From positions 2,539,395-2,603,394 of the forward strand of contig NC_133331.1 of assembly GCF_042186555.1 (NCBI RefSeq): a stretch of 64,000 bases of DNA, in the 5' to 3' direction. Origin of the DNA: Aquarana catesbeiana. Its lineage: Eukaryota > Chordata > Amphibia > Anura > Ranidae. A program made the translations under genes and the position numbers. Numbering within the stretch: position 1 is the first letter of the stretch; every line of letters starts with the position of its first letter. The notes beneath the pieces are model-generated. The model made no database searches. It was not told the DNA's origin and worked only from the letters and a program-made list of their open reading frames with translations. Below, piece by piece: positions 33,493-44,689 of the stretch.

Positions 33493-34262
33493 AGTAGATG
33501 CAAACCCTAACTGAATGATCGTTCGTTTGCTAAAACGCCTGTTATGCTTGTTTTGTTACAATACTTGTTTTTATCTTTATTTTGTATTTGTTGCCTCTCA
33601 GTGCTGCTGATCTCCCGCAGCCTCTTCCCAGCGACTTCCTGGCCCTCTGGCGATGGTTGCGCGGCGTTTCTCAGGTTGGGCTTCCCGGTGGTGACATCGG
33701 TTGACCACGTCTGACTAATGTGTGTTGAAATGGCCACCTGTAGTTTCCATGGGAAGCCCTTTGTGATAGGGTGACAACGTAAGGAGGCGGGGACAGAGTG
33801 TTGTCAGCCTATAACAGGAAGTGCCACACCTTCATGGCAGGATCACCAGATATTAATTACAACTCTTTGAATAGCAATTAACATATTGAAGCTCATATTG
33901 AGATTTTAGTGATTTGGGGTTTCCATAAGGATGTACAATGGGTGACATGTTCTATGAAGTCATCAGGTGACAACTCTTCTGATCAGGCAAGGGAAAGTGG
34001 CCATTGTGCTACAAGCACACCTGAGCCAAAACCCCTCCCCCGCACCTCAATTAATGTGCGTCCACATTCAAAAACAAGCAGGGAAGGAGTGGCTACTTCT
34101 AGACTCCACCCCCCCATGATGCAATGCGTCACCCACACTCTTCCCGCTCACTGCCCCACCCTTGCTGCACATTCCTCACTCTCAGAGCATGTGTCACTGC
34201 TTCTTAAAGGGGAAGTACGGCGTATTTTCAGCAAATTGCTTTGGCAACGCTAAAATATTATT
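33493..34262. repeat. Dispersed repeat family H, member 1
   Basis: AAGTAGATG, CTCAGTGCTGCTGATCTCC, CGCAGCCTCTT and GGAAGCCCTTTGTGA recur in the same order at 37,806-38,110. Its far end (CTTAAAGGGGAAGTACGG) is not seen in the second member. Unclassified. Confidence 0.65.
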
Positions 34263-34480
34263 TTGGTCCTGCCAATAAAGCTTGTTTACATTTGAATGTG
34301 AATATTTGGCGTTAATAATGCAAGGTTTACGTTACAATGAATTTTCTTGTTATTTTTACATATAAATATTTGTATATTATAATATATCTTTAAAATAAAT
34401 TAAAATTAATTCCACGCTTAGGATAAAGAGGTATGCAGCCTCCCCTAAATCACCCCCCCCAAAAGAGGGTGAAATAGAAG
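34263..34480. other. AT-rich spacer
   Basis: AT-rich sequence with ATATAATATATC; nothing else recognised. Confidence 0.4.
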
Positions 34481-35183
34481 TATATAAAAGAAGGTAAGGG
34501 GTAAGTGGCGCTCCCTGAACTAATGGGAAAGAGTTCCCTATATATATATATATATAAAGACAAAATCATCACCTAAGTGTGTCGTTCTCAAAGCCACCTA
34601 AAATGATAAAAATGGATGTGATACAAAAAAAAATATAACAATGACCGTATATAGGTAAAGATATTAACAGCAATACATCAATTAGTTGTGGTGCAGCAAT
34701 GTGTGCAAACCGCTACCCGCGATATAATCAAAAATATATCCAGTAATCCTATTAGCAGGAGGGGGAAATGGGAATACCACCCAAATTATTCCCCCCCGCT
34801 ATCACCAAAAAATAACCTTGATTGACAGAAATAGTAAGTCCACGTGATAAGTGTCCACCTCAGCAATATAAACAATCAATAATGAAAAATAATAAAAAGC
34901 AGCAAGGTGGAAAATATATTATAGGTGGCAATTAAAAATAAATAAAAATAAATAAAAAATAAAAATAAAATGATGTAATGCTGTTAATATATTTACCTAT
35001 ATATGGTTATTGTGTCATATATACGTATATTAAAATTTTTGTATCACACCCATTTTTATAATTTTAGGGGGCTTTGAGAACGACACACTTAGGTGATAAT
35101 TTTGTCAGCATATATATATAGGGAACTATTTCCTATTAGGAAGCCCAGGGAGCGCCACTTACCCCTTACCTTCTTTTATATAA
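34481..35183. mobile_element. Foldback element with ~200-bp inverted arms
   Basis: Left TATAAAAGAAGGTAAGGGGT, AAGTGGCGCTCCC, ACCTAAGTGTGTCGTTCTCA, TAGGTAAAGATATTAACAGC is mirrored by GCTGTTAATATATTTACCTA, TGAGAACGACACACTTAGGT, GGGAGCGCCACTT and ACCCCTTACCTTCTTTTATA on the right. The spacer (about 34,690-34,965) is AT-rich. No protein frame. Superfamily not assigned; no clear target duplication. Confidence 0.85.
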
Positions 35184-35417
35184 TATATCTTTATTACATA
35201 TATGTTAAATATATATAAATATATATATATAATTAATAATAATAATATATTATTCAGCATGTCAGCATGATATCCCCCCCACTCTGTATAAAAAGCTCTG
35301 ACCACTAGTAGCTCTATGGCCACTAGATGGAGCTAATAATCATAGGAAATCAATATTTATTAGCTCAGCATTTCAGCATCTCTATTCTCCCTTTTGAATG
35401 AATAAAATCATTTGACC

Positions 35418-35630
35418 AGTGGCGGCTGGTGGTATATCTGTTTTGGGGGGGGGGTGACAGACAATCCAACAACTGCAAACCGCCCCCCTCCAGGTCGGTC
35501 ACCAGCCAGCCCCGCACTTACCCCATCTAGGTCGCGGGCAGCGCTTCCTCCTCGTCGGCTTCACCCTGTGTCTCCTCCTCCTCAGCTTCGGCGGCTTCCC
35601 CTGCGTCTCCTCCTGGGAGTACTGGGGCGG
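35418..35630. repeat. Dispersed repeat family G (CAGTGGCGGCTGGTG)
   Basis: Starts CCAGTGGCGGCTGGTG with a G-run, then CCATCTAGGTCGCGGGCAGC and CTTCCTCCTCGTCGGCTTCA. I recognise this as a common ranid repeat. The next array begins directly at its right side. Confidence 0.65.
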
Positions 35631-37015
35631 TACTGGGAGGTGGGTAGGGGATGAAACCAAGGGGGTGGTACTGGGAGGTGGGTAGGGGGTGGAACCAAGG
35701 GGGTGATACTGGGAGGTGGATAGGGGATGGAACCAAGGAGGAGGTACTGGGAGGTGGGTAGGGGGTGGAACCAAGGGATGGTACTTGGAGGTGGGTAGGG
35801 GGTGGAATCAAGGGATGGTGCTCAGAGGTGGGTAGGGGGTGGAACCAAGGGGTCGATACTGGGACGTGGGTAGGGGGTGAAACCAAGGGGGCGGTACTGG
35901 GAGGTGGGTAAGGGGTCGAACCAAGCGATGGTACTTGGAGGTGGGTAGGGGTGGAATCAAGGGGCGGTACTGGGAGGTGGGTAGGGGTGGAATCAACGGA
36001 TGGTGCTCAGAGGTGGATAGGGGGTGGAACCAAGGGGGTGATACTGGGAGGTGGGTAGGGGGTGAAACCAAGGGGGCGGTACTGGGAGGTGGGTAGGGTG
36101 TGGAACCAAGGGGGCGGTACTGGGAGGTGGGTAGGGGGGTAGAATCAAGGGATGGTGCTCAGAGGTGGGTAGGGGGTGAAACCAAGGGGGCGGTACTGGG
36201 AGGTGGGTAGGGGGTGGAACCAAGTGGGCGGTACTGGGAGGTGGGTAGGGGAAGGAACCAAGGAGGCGGTACTGGGAGGTGGGTAGGGGGTGGAACTAAG
36301 GGGGTGGTACTGGGAGGTGGTTAGGGAGTGGAACCAAGGGGGTGGTACTGGGAGGTGGGTAGGGGGTGGAACCAAGGGGGAGGTACTGTTAGGTGGGTAG
36401 GGGGTGGAACCAAGGGGCAGTACTGGGAGATGGGTAAGGGGTGGAACCAAGAGGGTGGTACTGGGAGGTGGGTAGGGGGTGGAACCAGGGGGGCAGTACT
36501 GGGATGTGGGTAGAGGGTGGAACCAAGGGGGCGGTACTGGGAGGTGGGTAGGGGGTGGAACCAAGGGATGGTGCTCAGAGGTGGGTAGGGGGTGGTACCA
36601 AGGGGGCGGTAGTGGGAGGTGGGTAGGGGGTGGAACCAAGGGGGTGGTACTGGGAGGTGGGTAGGGGTGGAACCAAGGGGGTGGTACTGGGAGGTGGGTA
36701 GGGGGTGGAACCAAGGGGATGGTACTGGGAGGTGGGTAGGGGGTGGAACCAAGGGGGGCGGTACTGGGAGGTGGGTAGGGGGTGGAACCAAGGGGGGCGG
36801 TACTGGGAGGTGGGTAGGGGGTGGAACCAAGGGGGTGGTACTGGGAGGTGGGTAGGGGGTGGAACCAAGGGGATGGTACTGGGAGGTGGGTAGGGGGTGG
36901 AACCAAGGGGGGCGGTACTGGGAGGTGGGTAGGGGGTGGAACCAAGGGGGTGGTACTGGGAGGTGGGTAGGGGGCAGAACCAAGACATGGTTCTCAGAGG
37001 TGGGTAGGGGGCGGA
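35631..37015. repeat. 38-bp G-rich minisatellite GGGAGGTGGGTAGGGGGTGG
   Basis: About 36 units of GGGAGGTGGGTAGGGGGTGG plus AACCAAGGGGGCGGTACT. Variants include GGGATGGTGCTCAGAGG at irregular spacing. Each unit has four or more G-runs on the plus strand, so G-quadruplex formation is plausible. Frames across it are artefacts of the repeat. Confidence 0.96.
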
Positions 37016-37805
37016 GACAAGAAGTAACTCAGGGGGAGTTCCTGCACCTATTCTCTGAGAAATAAAGCCCTGCTCTTCACTGATACATTTGCAGGAGAGC
37101 TTGTACTGTTGGAAAACAACAGACTTACTGGCAGGATCACCAGGTAAAAAATTAAGGAAAGAAAGCCTAAAAAAGAAAACGAATGCAGCCATCAAATCTA
37201 AGGACTGATAAGCTGCAATATAAGAAATGTTTGCTTTTGGGTCTAATACGTCTTTAATGAAGTGTATAAAACAAGTCGTAGGTGTTAGGGACGGGTGAGA
37301 GTTGAATAAGCCTCCGTATTTACAGGACAGGTACAAACGATTTTTTTTTTTGGGGTGACGCATTGGATAACGACGATCGATGTACGCAGTTCTTTATTGA
37401 TGCCTAAAGGGAGATGAATGGAGGGAGCGCCCCGGCCGCCCCCTCCTGGCTGTATAGGTGGATGGCCGGCGGTATAACAAAGACAATATATTATCACTAT
37501 GCATGCTGACTATAATCACCACCATGTGATCCCATCAGTACAAAGATTACCCAGCATGCTCTGCTCCCTCCATACATATGAGGCGGGTGGACGTCTCTTC
37601 TAGTCCCCCGGGGGGGGGGGCGCCCTCCTCGCTGCACACATTTCCATATTTCCCAGCTGTCCCTCTTCACTCATCATCTTTACATCCTCATTGTTTCTTT
37701 GTTGTGACAACACGACGAACTTCACGTTCTTCCTAATAATGTCATTACAATCCGCCTTTTACTCCAGCCGATCGTCACATGTATCACTTCTCTACATTAT
37801 TATTA
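37016..37805. other. Mostly unassigned sequence
   Basis: The first part (CAGGATCACCAGGTAAAAAA, GAAAGAAAGCC) looks like a decayed dispersed repeat. 37,300-37,800 is mixed, low-copy-looking sequence with a G-run near 37,608. No coding exon identified. Confidence 0.35.
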
Positions 37806-38110
37806 AAGTAGATGTCACCCTTCATTGCTAAAAACACTTTGTATCAGAATAATATCATTTTTTTTTTTTTTTTAATGGCAGATTTGTTTTCACTTTCATT
37901 CTTTTTTTTTAGAGTCTCAGTGCTGCTGATCTCCTGCAGCCTCTTTGCAGCCATTTCCTTCACCATTTCTTAGGGAGAGTTTCCGGATGGTGACAATGGA
38001 GGACCGTGACGGTTTGTAGTCTCCTTTGGAAGCCATGTGACAGTGCCAGGGGGGGGGGGGGCCAGAGCGTTATACAGAGGGGGGTCCTTAGCACACCTGC
38101 AGGCTAAGCA
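37806..38110. repeat. Dispersed repeat family H, member 2
   Basis: AAAGTAGATGTCACCC, CAGTGCTGCTGATCTCCTGC and TGGAAGCCATGTGACAGTG match the member starting at 33,493 after the TTTTT-rich spacer. Confidence 0.65.
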
Positions 38111-38278
38111 GGAAACGTAACCGAACTAATCTGGGGGAGGGGGCTGAGCTCTGTAGTACTGGGGGGTGTGGAAAGAGTTTTGTAGTGGGGGGGGGGGTAT
38201 GAGGGGTTGATGGAAAAGCTCTGTGCTGGGGAAGGAGGGTGCGGGCTTTGTTATGGCGTTTCTTCCACCACCGACACA

Positions 38279-39080
38279 GAGACATTTGTTCATTCCAGTG
38301 ACACCACCGACACAAGGACATTTATTCCTTCCAGTGACACCACCGACATAGAAACATTTATTCCTTCCAGTGACACCATCGACACAGGGACATTTATTTC
38401 TTCCAGTGACACCACCGACATAGAAACATTTATTCCTTCCAGTGACACCACCGACACAGGGACATTTATTCCTTCCAGTGACACCATCGACACAGAGACA
38501 TTTATTCCTTCCAGTGACACCACCGACACAGGGACATTTATTCCTTCCAGTGACACCACCGACACAGGGACATTTATTCCTTCCAGTGACACCACCGACA
38601 CAGGGACATTTATTCCTTCCAGTGACACCACAGACACAGAGACATTTATTCCTTCCAGTGACACCATCGACACAGGGACATTTATTCCCTCCAGTGACAC
38701 CACCGACACAGGGACATTTATTCCTTCCAGTGACACCACAGACACAGGGACATTTATTCCTTCCAGTGACACCACCGACATAGGGACATTTATTCCTTCC
38801 AGTGACACCACAGACACAGGGACATTTATTCCTTCCAGTGACACCACAGACACAGGGAGATTTATTCCTTCCAGTGACACCACCGACACAGGGACATTTA
38901 TTCCTTCCAGTGACACCACCGACACAGGGACATTTATTCCTTCCAGTGACACCACCGACACAGGGACATTTATTCCTTCCAGTGACACCACAGACACAGG
39001 GACATTTATTCCCTCCAGTGACACCACAGACACAAGGACATTTATTCCCTCCAGTGACATTACTAATGCAGGGTCTTTTT
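38279..39080. repeat. 36-bp minisatellite with a 12-residue open frame
   Basis: About 22 units of GACACCACCGACACAGGGAC plus ATTTATTCCTTCCAGT. The plus frame from 38,207 to 39,112 reads SDTTDTGTFIPS repeatedly for 301 codons. Unit differences include both silent (ACC/ACA, CCT/CCC) and replacement (ACC/ATC, ACA/ATA, GGG/GAG) changes. The opposite strand is open too. The simplest reading is a 36-bp minisatellite that is open because 36 is a multiple of 3. A low-complexity exon cannot be fully excluded. Confidence 0.9.
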
Positions 39081-39424
39081 TTGCCATAGTTAGTCCCATA
39101 TTTGGGAACTGATTAGAAACATTTCCGTTGACTGCAGTGTACCACAAATATTTTGACAGATGCTCTGTCCCCTTCTCCACCCAATGGGGGGTTGTGGTGG
39201 TTATAGATGGGATGGGGATGTGGGGTGTTGGGGTTCTAAGGAGGAAAGGAGGGTGGTGGGGTGTTTGGTTTTCCATCTTCTCCCCGGGCACTGGATGACC
39301 TTGTTCTGCCAGCCTGCCAGCTATGGGACATCCAGTATATAGCAATACACAAGCAGAGAGCAGGCTCACCTGGAGGCAATACTTTCCTCCTTACAGATGT
39401 TATAAATGCTGGGGGAAAAACCCT
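39081..39424. other. No gene recognised
   Basis: Contains CTTTCCTCCTTACAG, an acceptor-like string at about 39,385, and CTCACCTGGAGG, which mimics a minus-strand donor. Neither has a convincing partner. Confidence 0.3.
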
Positions 39425-40255
39425 GCAAGACAAAGGCATAATGAGCTAGTATGCATTGCATACTAGCTCATTATGAAATGCTTAGCTTAGAACGATGCTA
39501 TAATGCTTATGATATATCTAGTTCAGGGGTGTGGCGCACCCCTGAACTAGATACACCATACACCATCTCCAGAATGTTACTTCCGGTTTACGCAGGCTCC
39601 AGCGCTGTGATTGGCCCGAGCCGCGATGACGTCACGCCCACGCGTGTGTGCGCACGGTCACGGCACAGCAGCTGTAGAAACGGCACGAGCGCCCCCTTTC
39701 CTCCGTGCGCATGTGCTGATGACGTCGACACATGCGGATACAGTGGATATCTCCTAAACGGTGCAAGTTTAGGAAAATTTTGCGATACCTACATGCAGAC
39801 CCCCCCAACTTTCTGAGATTGGAAGGAGGGACACCTATCAGCAAATTATGCAGGCATAGGACACGCCCCCTTGCCACGCCCCCTTAAAGGAGAATTGTAC
39901 AAAAAAACAAGATTGGTTAAACCCACAAGTGCTTTTTTTACCACTATTGTTCCTTTATATTGGCTTTTGGAATTTACAAATGCAGCAATTTAGAAAGCAG
40001 ATGACAGGTTTAGCGCTGGGAAAACACTTTTTGATAGATAAAAAGTGCATTTTATATACAATTATATAGATCAGACCAAAATGAGGGACAAATGAGGGAG
40101 GAATGAGGGACAGAGGGACATTGCTCCAAATCAGGGACAGTCCCTCGAAATCAGGGACAGTTGGGAGCGATCCCTACATGTAAGCCTTATTATAGGGTCA
40201 CCTGTAGGCAAAAGTGGTTCTAAAGGGTTTACAATCGCTTTAAAGGTACAGGAAG
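39425..40255. repeat. Family I repeat, diverged member split by a hAT element
   Basis: GACAAAGGCATAATGAGCTA, GCATACTAGCTCATTATG, GATTGGCCCGAGCC, GATGACGTCACGCC, ATATCTCCTAAACGGTGCAA and TAAGCCTTATTATAGGGTC follow the same order as the member at 10,515. AATGAGCTAGTATGC and its mirror form an internal palindrome. Confidence 0.8.
39796..40172. mobile_element. hAT-like non-autonomous element with 8-bp target duplication
   Basis: Flanked by CCTACATG on both sides (39,788-39,795; 40,173-40,180). Begins CAGACCCCCCCAACTTTC, interior GGACACGCCCCCTTGCC, ends GGACAGTTGGGAGCGATC. Removing it restores a family I sequence. Ends are only roughly inverted. Confidence 0.8.
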
Positions 40256-40495
40256 ACTCCAAAGCCCAGACATCTCCTTCACAAGGCAGCAGAAGGCTTC
40301 CAGTCATGTGTTTGCACCAAATCCAAAAAAAAAGGCAACAATGGCAGCCGCTCTGATCTGTTTGAAACTAACAAAAAGGGAAGAGGGCATACGGCAGGAC
40401 AATATAAAAACAATACAAGGGGTCCCCAGCACACCTTCAAGATAAGTAGCAAAAAAAAAAAGAACTCTAACTCATTTGTTTCAATCTTTTAAGCA

Positions 40496-40965
40496 GGGGT
40501 GGGCAACCTTAAAGGGGTTGTAAACCCTCGAGGTTTGCATTTTATGCATTAAGGGGAAAAACCTTCTGTGCTGCAGCAGCGCCCTCGAGCCCCCGTTTTA
40601 CTCACCCGAGCCCCGCAATTCCCACGACGGGAACGAGCACACCAACTCCAGCCGTTGTCTCGTTTCCCGATTGATTTGTTGATAGCAGCGCAGCCATTGG
40701 CTCCTGCCGCTGTCAATCAAATCCAATGACTCGGGCGCCGGGGGGGCAGAGCCGAGTCCCGCTGTCCGCTGCAGGACACGGGAGCGCACCCGTACGGGTG
40801 CCCCAAAGGGAGAGCGCTTCTCCGGCGGGACAATCAAGAAGAGGAGCCAGGAGCGCCGCGGAGGGACCTCAGAAGAGGAGGATCGGGGCCACTCTGTGCA
40901 CAGCGGAGGTAAGTATGACATGTTTGTTATTTGTTTTTTTTTTTTTAATATGGAACCTTTAAAAC
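40496..40965. repeat. Dispersed repeat family J, long member
   Basis: CTTAAAGGGGTTGTAAACCC, CTGCCGCTGTCAATCAAATC, GAAGAGGAGCCAGGAG and GGTAAGTATGACATGTTTG. It is GC-rich with CpGs but I recognise it as an abundant ranid repeat; the GTAAGT inside is part of the repeat. Confidence 0.7.
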
Positions 40966-40970
40966 TCATT

Positions 40971-41720
40971 TAACCACTTCAATACCGGCACTTACACCCC
41001 CTTCCTGCCCAGGCCAATTTTCAGCTTTCAGCGCTGTCACATTTTAAATGACAATTACGCGGTCATACAACACTGTACACAAACTACATTTTTAACATTT
41101 TCTTCCCACAAATAGAGGTTTCTTTTGGTGGTATTTCATCACCTCTGCTGTTTTTATTTTTTGCTAAACAAATAAAAAAAAAAGACCGAAAATTTTGAAA
41201 AAAAAAAAAGTTTTTCTTTGTTTCTGTTATAAAATTTTATAAATAAGTAAGTTTTCTCCTTCACTGATGGGCACTGATAAGGCGGCACCAACGATGGGCA
41301 CTGATAGGTGGCATTGGTGGGTGACACTGATATGCAGCACTAATGGGCACTCATAGGTGGCACTGAAAGGCTGCACTGATGGCTACTTATGGGTGGCACT
41401 GATAGGCATCACTAGTGGCACTGGCAGGCATTTTAACTTGCCACTGATTGGCAGCAGGCTGGGCACTGGTTGGCCTATCCCTGGTGGTCTAGGGTGGCAT
41501 CGCTGGTGGTCCTGGGTGGGCACCCTCAGGGGGGCTGTTCTGATAAACAATCAGCACAGACCCCCCTGTCAGGAGAGCTGCCGATTGGCTCCCCTCTACT
41601 CGCGTCTGTCAGACCCGAGTGAGGAAAAGCCGATTAACGGCTCTTCCTGTTTACATCGTGATCAGCCGTGATTGGAGACGGTTGATCATGTGGTAAAGAG
41701 CCTCCATCAGGGGGGAGGGG
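40971..41720. repeat. Dispersed repeat family F, long member with internal GGGCACTGATAGG repeats
   Basis: Starts TTAACCACTTCAATACCGGC, then CCAATTTTCAGC, AATTACGCGGTCATACAACA and TTTCTTTTGGTGGTATTTCA. The middle (41,268-41,430) has about ten degenerate units of TGGGCACTGATAGGTGGCAC. Ends near GTTGATCATGTGGTAAAGAG. Confidence 0.75.
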
Positions 41721-42256
41721 GTGGCATAACCCCTTGTTTGAGTCACGGTTTACCGCCCCCTATCCCTACCCTGAGGCAGCAGCCAAAGTTGTACATATGC
41801 TGCAACAGGAATTAAACCCCCTGTTGCTTTTGGTGGGTGCTACCAATCACACCCCCCGTTTCAAGTAAATGAGGCCACTCTGCAAACGCCCCGCAGCGGC
41901 ATGCTTCTGTGGGGTCCAAAGGGTTAAAAAAAGGTGGTAAAACAGCAACACAACGCTGCCTGCTTTAACCCTTTGTTTGTTGTACTGCACAAGGTTGTGG
42001 GGCACTTGCAGAGCGGCCTCATTCACTTGAATGGGTCATGCTTGTCAGGTGCTACACCCTCCAACCATGAGAGGGCGTATGACTCCTGCTGTGGCTGTGA
42101 CAGGTGTACACCCCCTGACTACTGCAGCTGAAGGGGGTGCTGTCGGGGGATGAAAAAAAAAAACATCCTAATTATGGGGTTTTACCACCCCACCAAACTG
42201 CAAAATGTAAACCGTTACTGTTCTGAGCCCTATAAGGCAGCTTTCACACTGATGTG
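41721..42256. other. Contig end, repeats only
   Basis: Contains AAATGAGGCCACTCTGCA and CGGCCTCATTCACTTGAATG as an inverted pair, a likely decayed palindromic element (41,868-42,030). The contig stops in CTTTCACACTGATG, which looks like a MITE terminus. Confidence 0.45.
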
Positions 42257-42756
42257 NNNNNNNNNNNNNNNNNNNNNNNNNNNNNNNNNNNNNNNNNNNN
42301 NNNNNNNNNNNNNNNNNNNNNNNNNNNNNNNNNNNNNNNNNNNNNNNNNNNNNNNNNNNNNNNNNNNNNNNNNNNNNNNNNNNNNNNNNNNNNNNNNNNN
42401 NNNNNNNNNNNNNNNNNNNNNNNNNNNNNNNNNNNNNNNNNNNNNNNNNNNNNNNNNNNNNNNNNNNNNNNNNNNNNNNNNNNNNNNNNNNNNNNNNNNN
42501 NNNNNNNNNNNNNNNNNNNNNNNNNNNNNNNNNNNNNNNNNNNNNNNNNNNNNNNNNNNNNNNNNNNNNNNNNNNNNNNNNNNNNNNNNNNNNNNNNNNN
42601 NNNNNNNNNNNNNNNNNNNNNNNNNNNNNNNNNNNNNNNNNNNNNNNNNNNNNNNNNNNNNNNNNNNNNNNNNNNNNNNNNNNNNNNNNNNNNNNNNNNN
42701 NNNNNNNNNNNNNNNNNNNNNNNNNNNNNNNNNNNNNNNNNNNNNNNNNNNNNNNN
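42257..42756. other. Assembly gap of exactly 500 N
   Basis: Five hundred unknown bases. A round size is typical of a placeholder inserted by a scaffolder, so true distance and even orientation across it are unproven. Confidence 0.99.
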
Positions 42757-42879
42757 TTCAATGCACATATTAGCCAGCACACCACGGATCTTCAATTGCA
42801 GTCCAAAGATTTTATTGCCGAGAGATCCCAAAAAAAACCAAGTGCAACGTTTCGGAGCCACCCAGGGACCCCCCCTTCA
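42757..42879. mobile_element. Foldback family M fragment
   Basis: CAAAGATTTTATTGCCGAGA, then GTGCAACGTTTCGGAGCCAC. The AACGTTTCGG core links it to the elements at 7380, 8389 and 44,690. It merges into the minisatellite that follows. Confidence 0.55.
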
Positions 42880-44160
42880 ACGTGCCCAGGACCCCCCCCC
42901 CCCTTCATCAGGGCACGTGCCCAGGACCCCCCCCCCTTCATCAGGGCACGTGCCCAGGACCCCCCCCCCCCTTCATCAGGGCACGTGCCCAGGACCCCCC
43001 CCCCCCCCCCCTTCATCAGGGCACGTGCCCAGGACCCCCCCCCCCCCTTCATCAGGGCACGTGCCCCAGGAACCCCCCCCCCCCCCTTCATCAGGGCACG
43101 TGCCCCAGGAACCCCCCCCCCCCCCCTTCATCAGGGCACGTGCCCAGGACCCCCCCCCCCCTTCATCAGGGCACGTGCCCAGGACCCCCCCCCCCTTCAT
43201 CAGGGCACGTGCCCAGGACCCCCCCCCCCCTTCATCAGGGCACGTGCCCAGGACCCCCCCCCCCCCCCCCTTCATCAGGGCACGTGCCCAGGACCCCCCC
43301 CCCCTTCATCAGGGCACGTGCCCAGGACCCCCCCCCCCCCCTTCATCAGGGCACGTGCCCAGGACCCCCCCCCCCCCTTCATCAGGGCACGTGCCCAGGA
43401 CCCCCCCCCCCTTCATCAGGGCACGTGCCCAGGACCCCCCCCCCCCCTTCATCAGGGCACGTGCCCAGACCCCCCCCCCCCTTCATCAGGGCACGTGCCC
43501 AGGACCCCCCCTTCATCAGGGCACGTGCCCAGGACCCCCCTTCATCAGGGCACGTGCCCAGGACCCCCCCCCCCTTCATCAGGGCACGTGCCCAGGACCC
43601 CCCCCCCTTCATCAGGGCACGTGCCCAGGACCCCCCCCCCTTCATCAGGGCACGTGCCCAGGACCCCCCCCCCTTCATCAGGGCACGTGCCCAGGACCCC
43701 CCCCCCCTTCATCAGGGCACGTGCCCAGGACCCCCCCCCCCTTCATCAGGGCACGTGCCCAGGGACCCCCCCCCCCTTCATCAGGGCACGTGCCCAGGAC
43801 CCCCCCCCCTTCATCAGGGCACGTGCCCAGGACCCCCCCCCCCCTCATCAGGGCACGTGCCCAGGACCCCCCCCCCCCTCATCAGGGCACGTGCCCAGGA
43901 CCCCCCCCCCCCTTCATCAGGGCACGTGCCCAGGACCCCCCCCCCCCCTTCATCAGGGCACGTGCCCAGGACCCCCCCCCTTCATCAGGGCACGTGCCCA
44001 GGACCCCCCCCCTTCATCAGGGCACGTGCCCAGGACCCCCCTCCTTCATCAGGGCACGTGCCCAGGACCCCCCCCCTTCATCAGGGCACGTGCCCAGGGA
44101 CCCCCCCCTCCATCAGGGCACGTGCCCAGGACCCCTCCCCCCCTTCATCAGGCACGTGAC
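42880..44160. repeat. E-box palindrome minisatellite (GGGCACGTGCCC)
   Basis: I count about 37 units of TTCATCAGGGCACGTGCCC plus AGGAC and a C-run of 6-18. Each unit carries the 12-bp palindrome GGGCACGTGCCC centred on CACGTG, a bHLH-type E-box, except for a few damaged ones (for example near 44,150). Unit length is about 31-42 bp, varying almost only in the C-run. All long frames here are repeat artefacts. Confidence 0.96.
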
Positions 44161-44689
44161 CAGGACTGGGCTCTGATAGAGCTGTGCAAGCGTCTGGATT
44201 GACAAACTCAAATCTTTTGGCAATTCTATACATGCATTTCATGACTAGTTATTTAGAGTTCAGCTTTTACCATTTCCAGCCGGGCCCTTTAAAGGTTTGC
44301 AAGACCAGAGGAGTTTCATGGGCTTCCTGGTGAAGTGATCACTGAATGGCTGTCACAGTAATCAAATGATCAGGAGCCCCCGCCACACCAGCTCCTGATC
44401 ATAGACCGTGACTGCAAGCTGGGGGTGCTGCCCCCCCCCCCCCCCCCACGGGGCAGTAATGTCAACTACATGCATATGTGTGTGGCAGTTTGGCATGAGC
44501 GTCCTCCGCCAACGCGGTACCCACAAGTGCCGAATCAATCATCTTCCCATCATTAAGACTGCCGGTAAGGTCTAAAAACAGTACACCCAACTAAAACATC
44601 AACCGGAGGTTACCATACTGCAGTAAACACAAAGCATGCACTTCAAAAAAGCCCTCGCATTGAAGTACACTTCCATGATAAAAAAAAGG
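44161..44689. other. No gene recognised
   Basis: Contains GATCAGGAGCCCCCGCC and CCAGCTCCTGATC as a short inverted pair (44,371-44,401) and a C-run near 44,435. Otherwise unassigned. Confidence 0.35.

Noticed and set aside
35499..37363. Pro/Tyr-rich minus frames (HPLPTSQYHPLGSTPYPPPS)
   Set aside because: Generated by the 38-bp G-rich minisatellite; frame rotates each unit.
40900..40920. Splice-donor-like GGAG|GTAAGTATG
   Set aside because: Part of dispersed family J, also seen in altered form at 51,570 and 960.
42880..44160. CRISPR-like array (constant repeat, variable spacer)
   Set aside because: The variable part is only a C-run of changing length, the constant part is a palindromic minisatellite unit, there are no cas genes and the genome is vertebrate-like.
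42254..44176. 640-codon frame across the gap
   Set aside because: Includes the N gap and the E-box minisatellite; meaningless.
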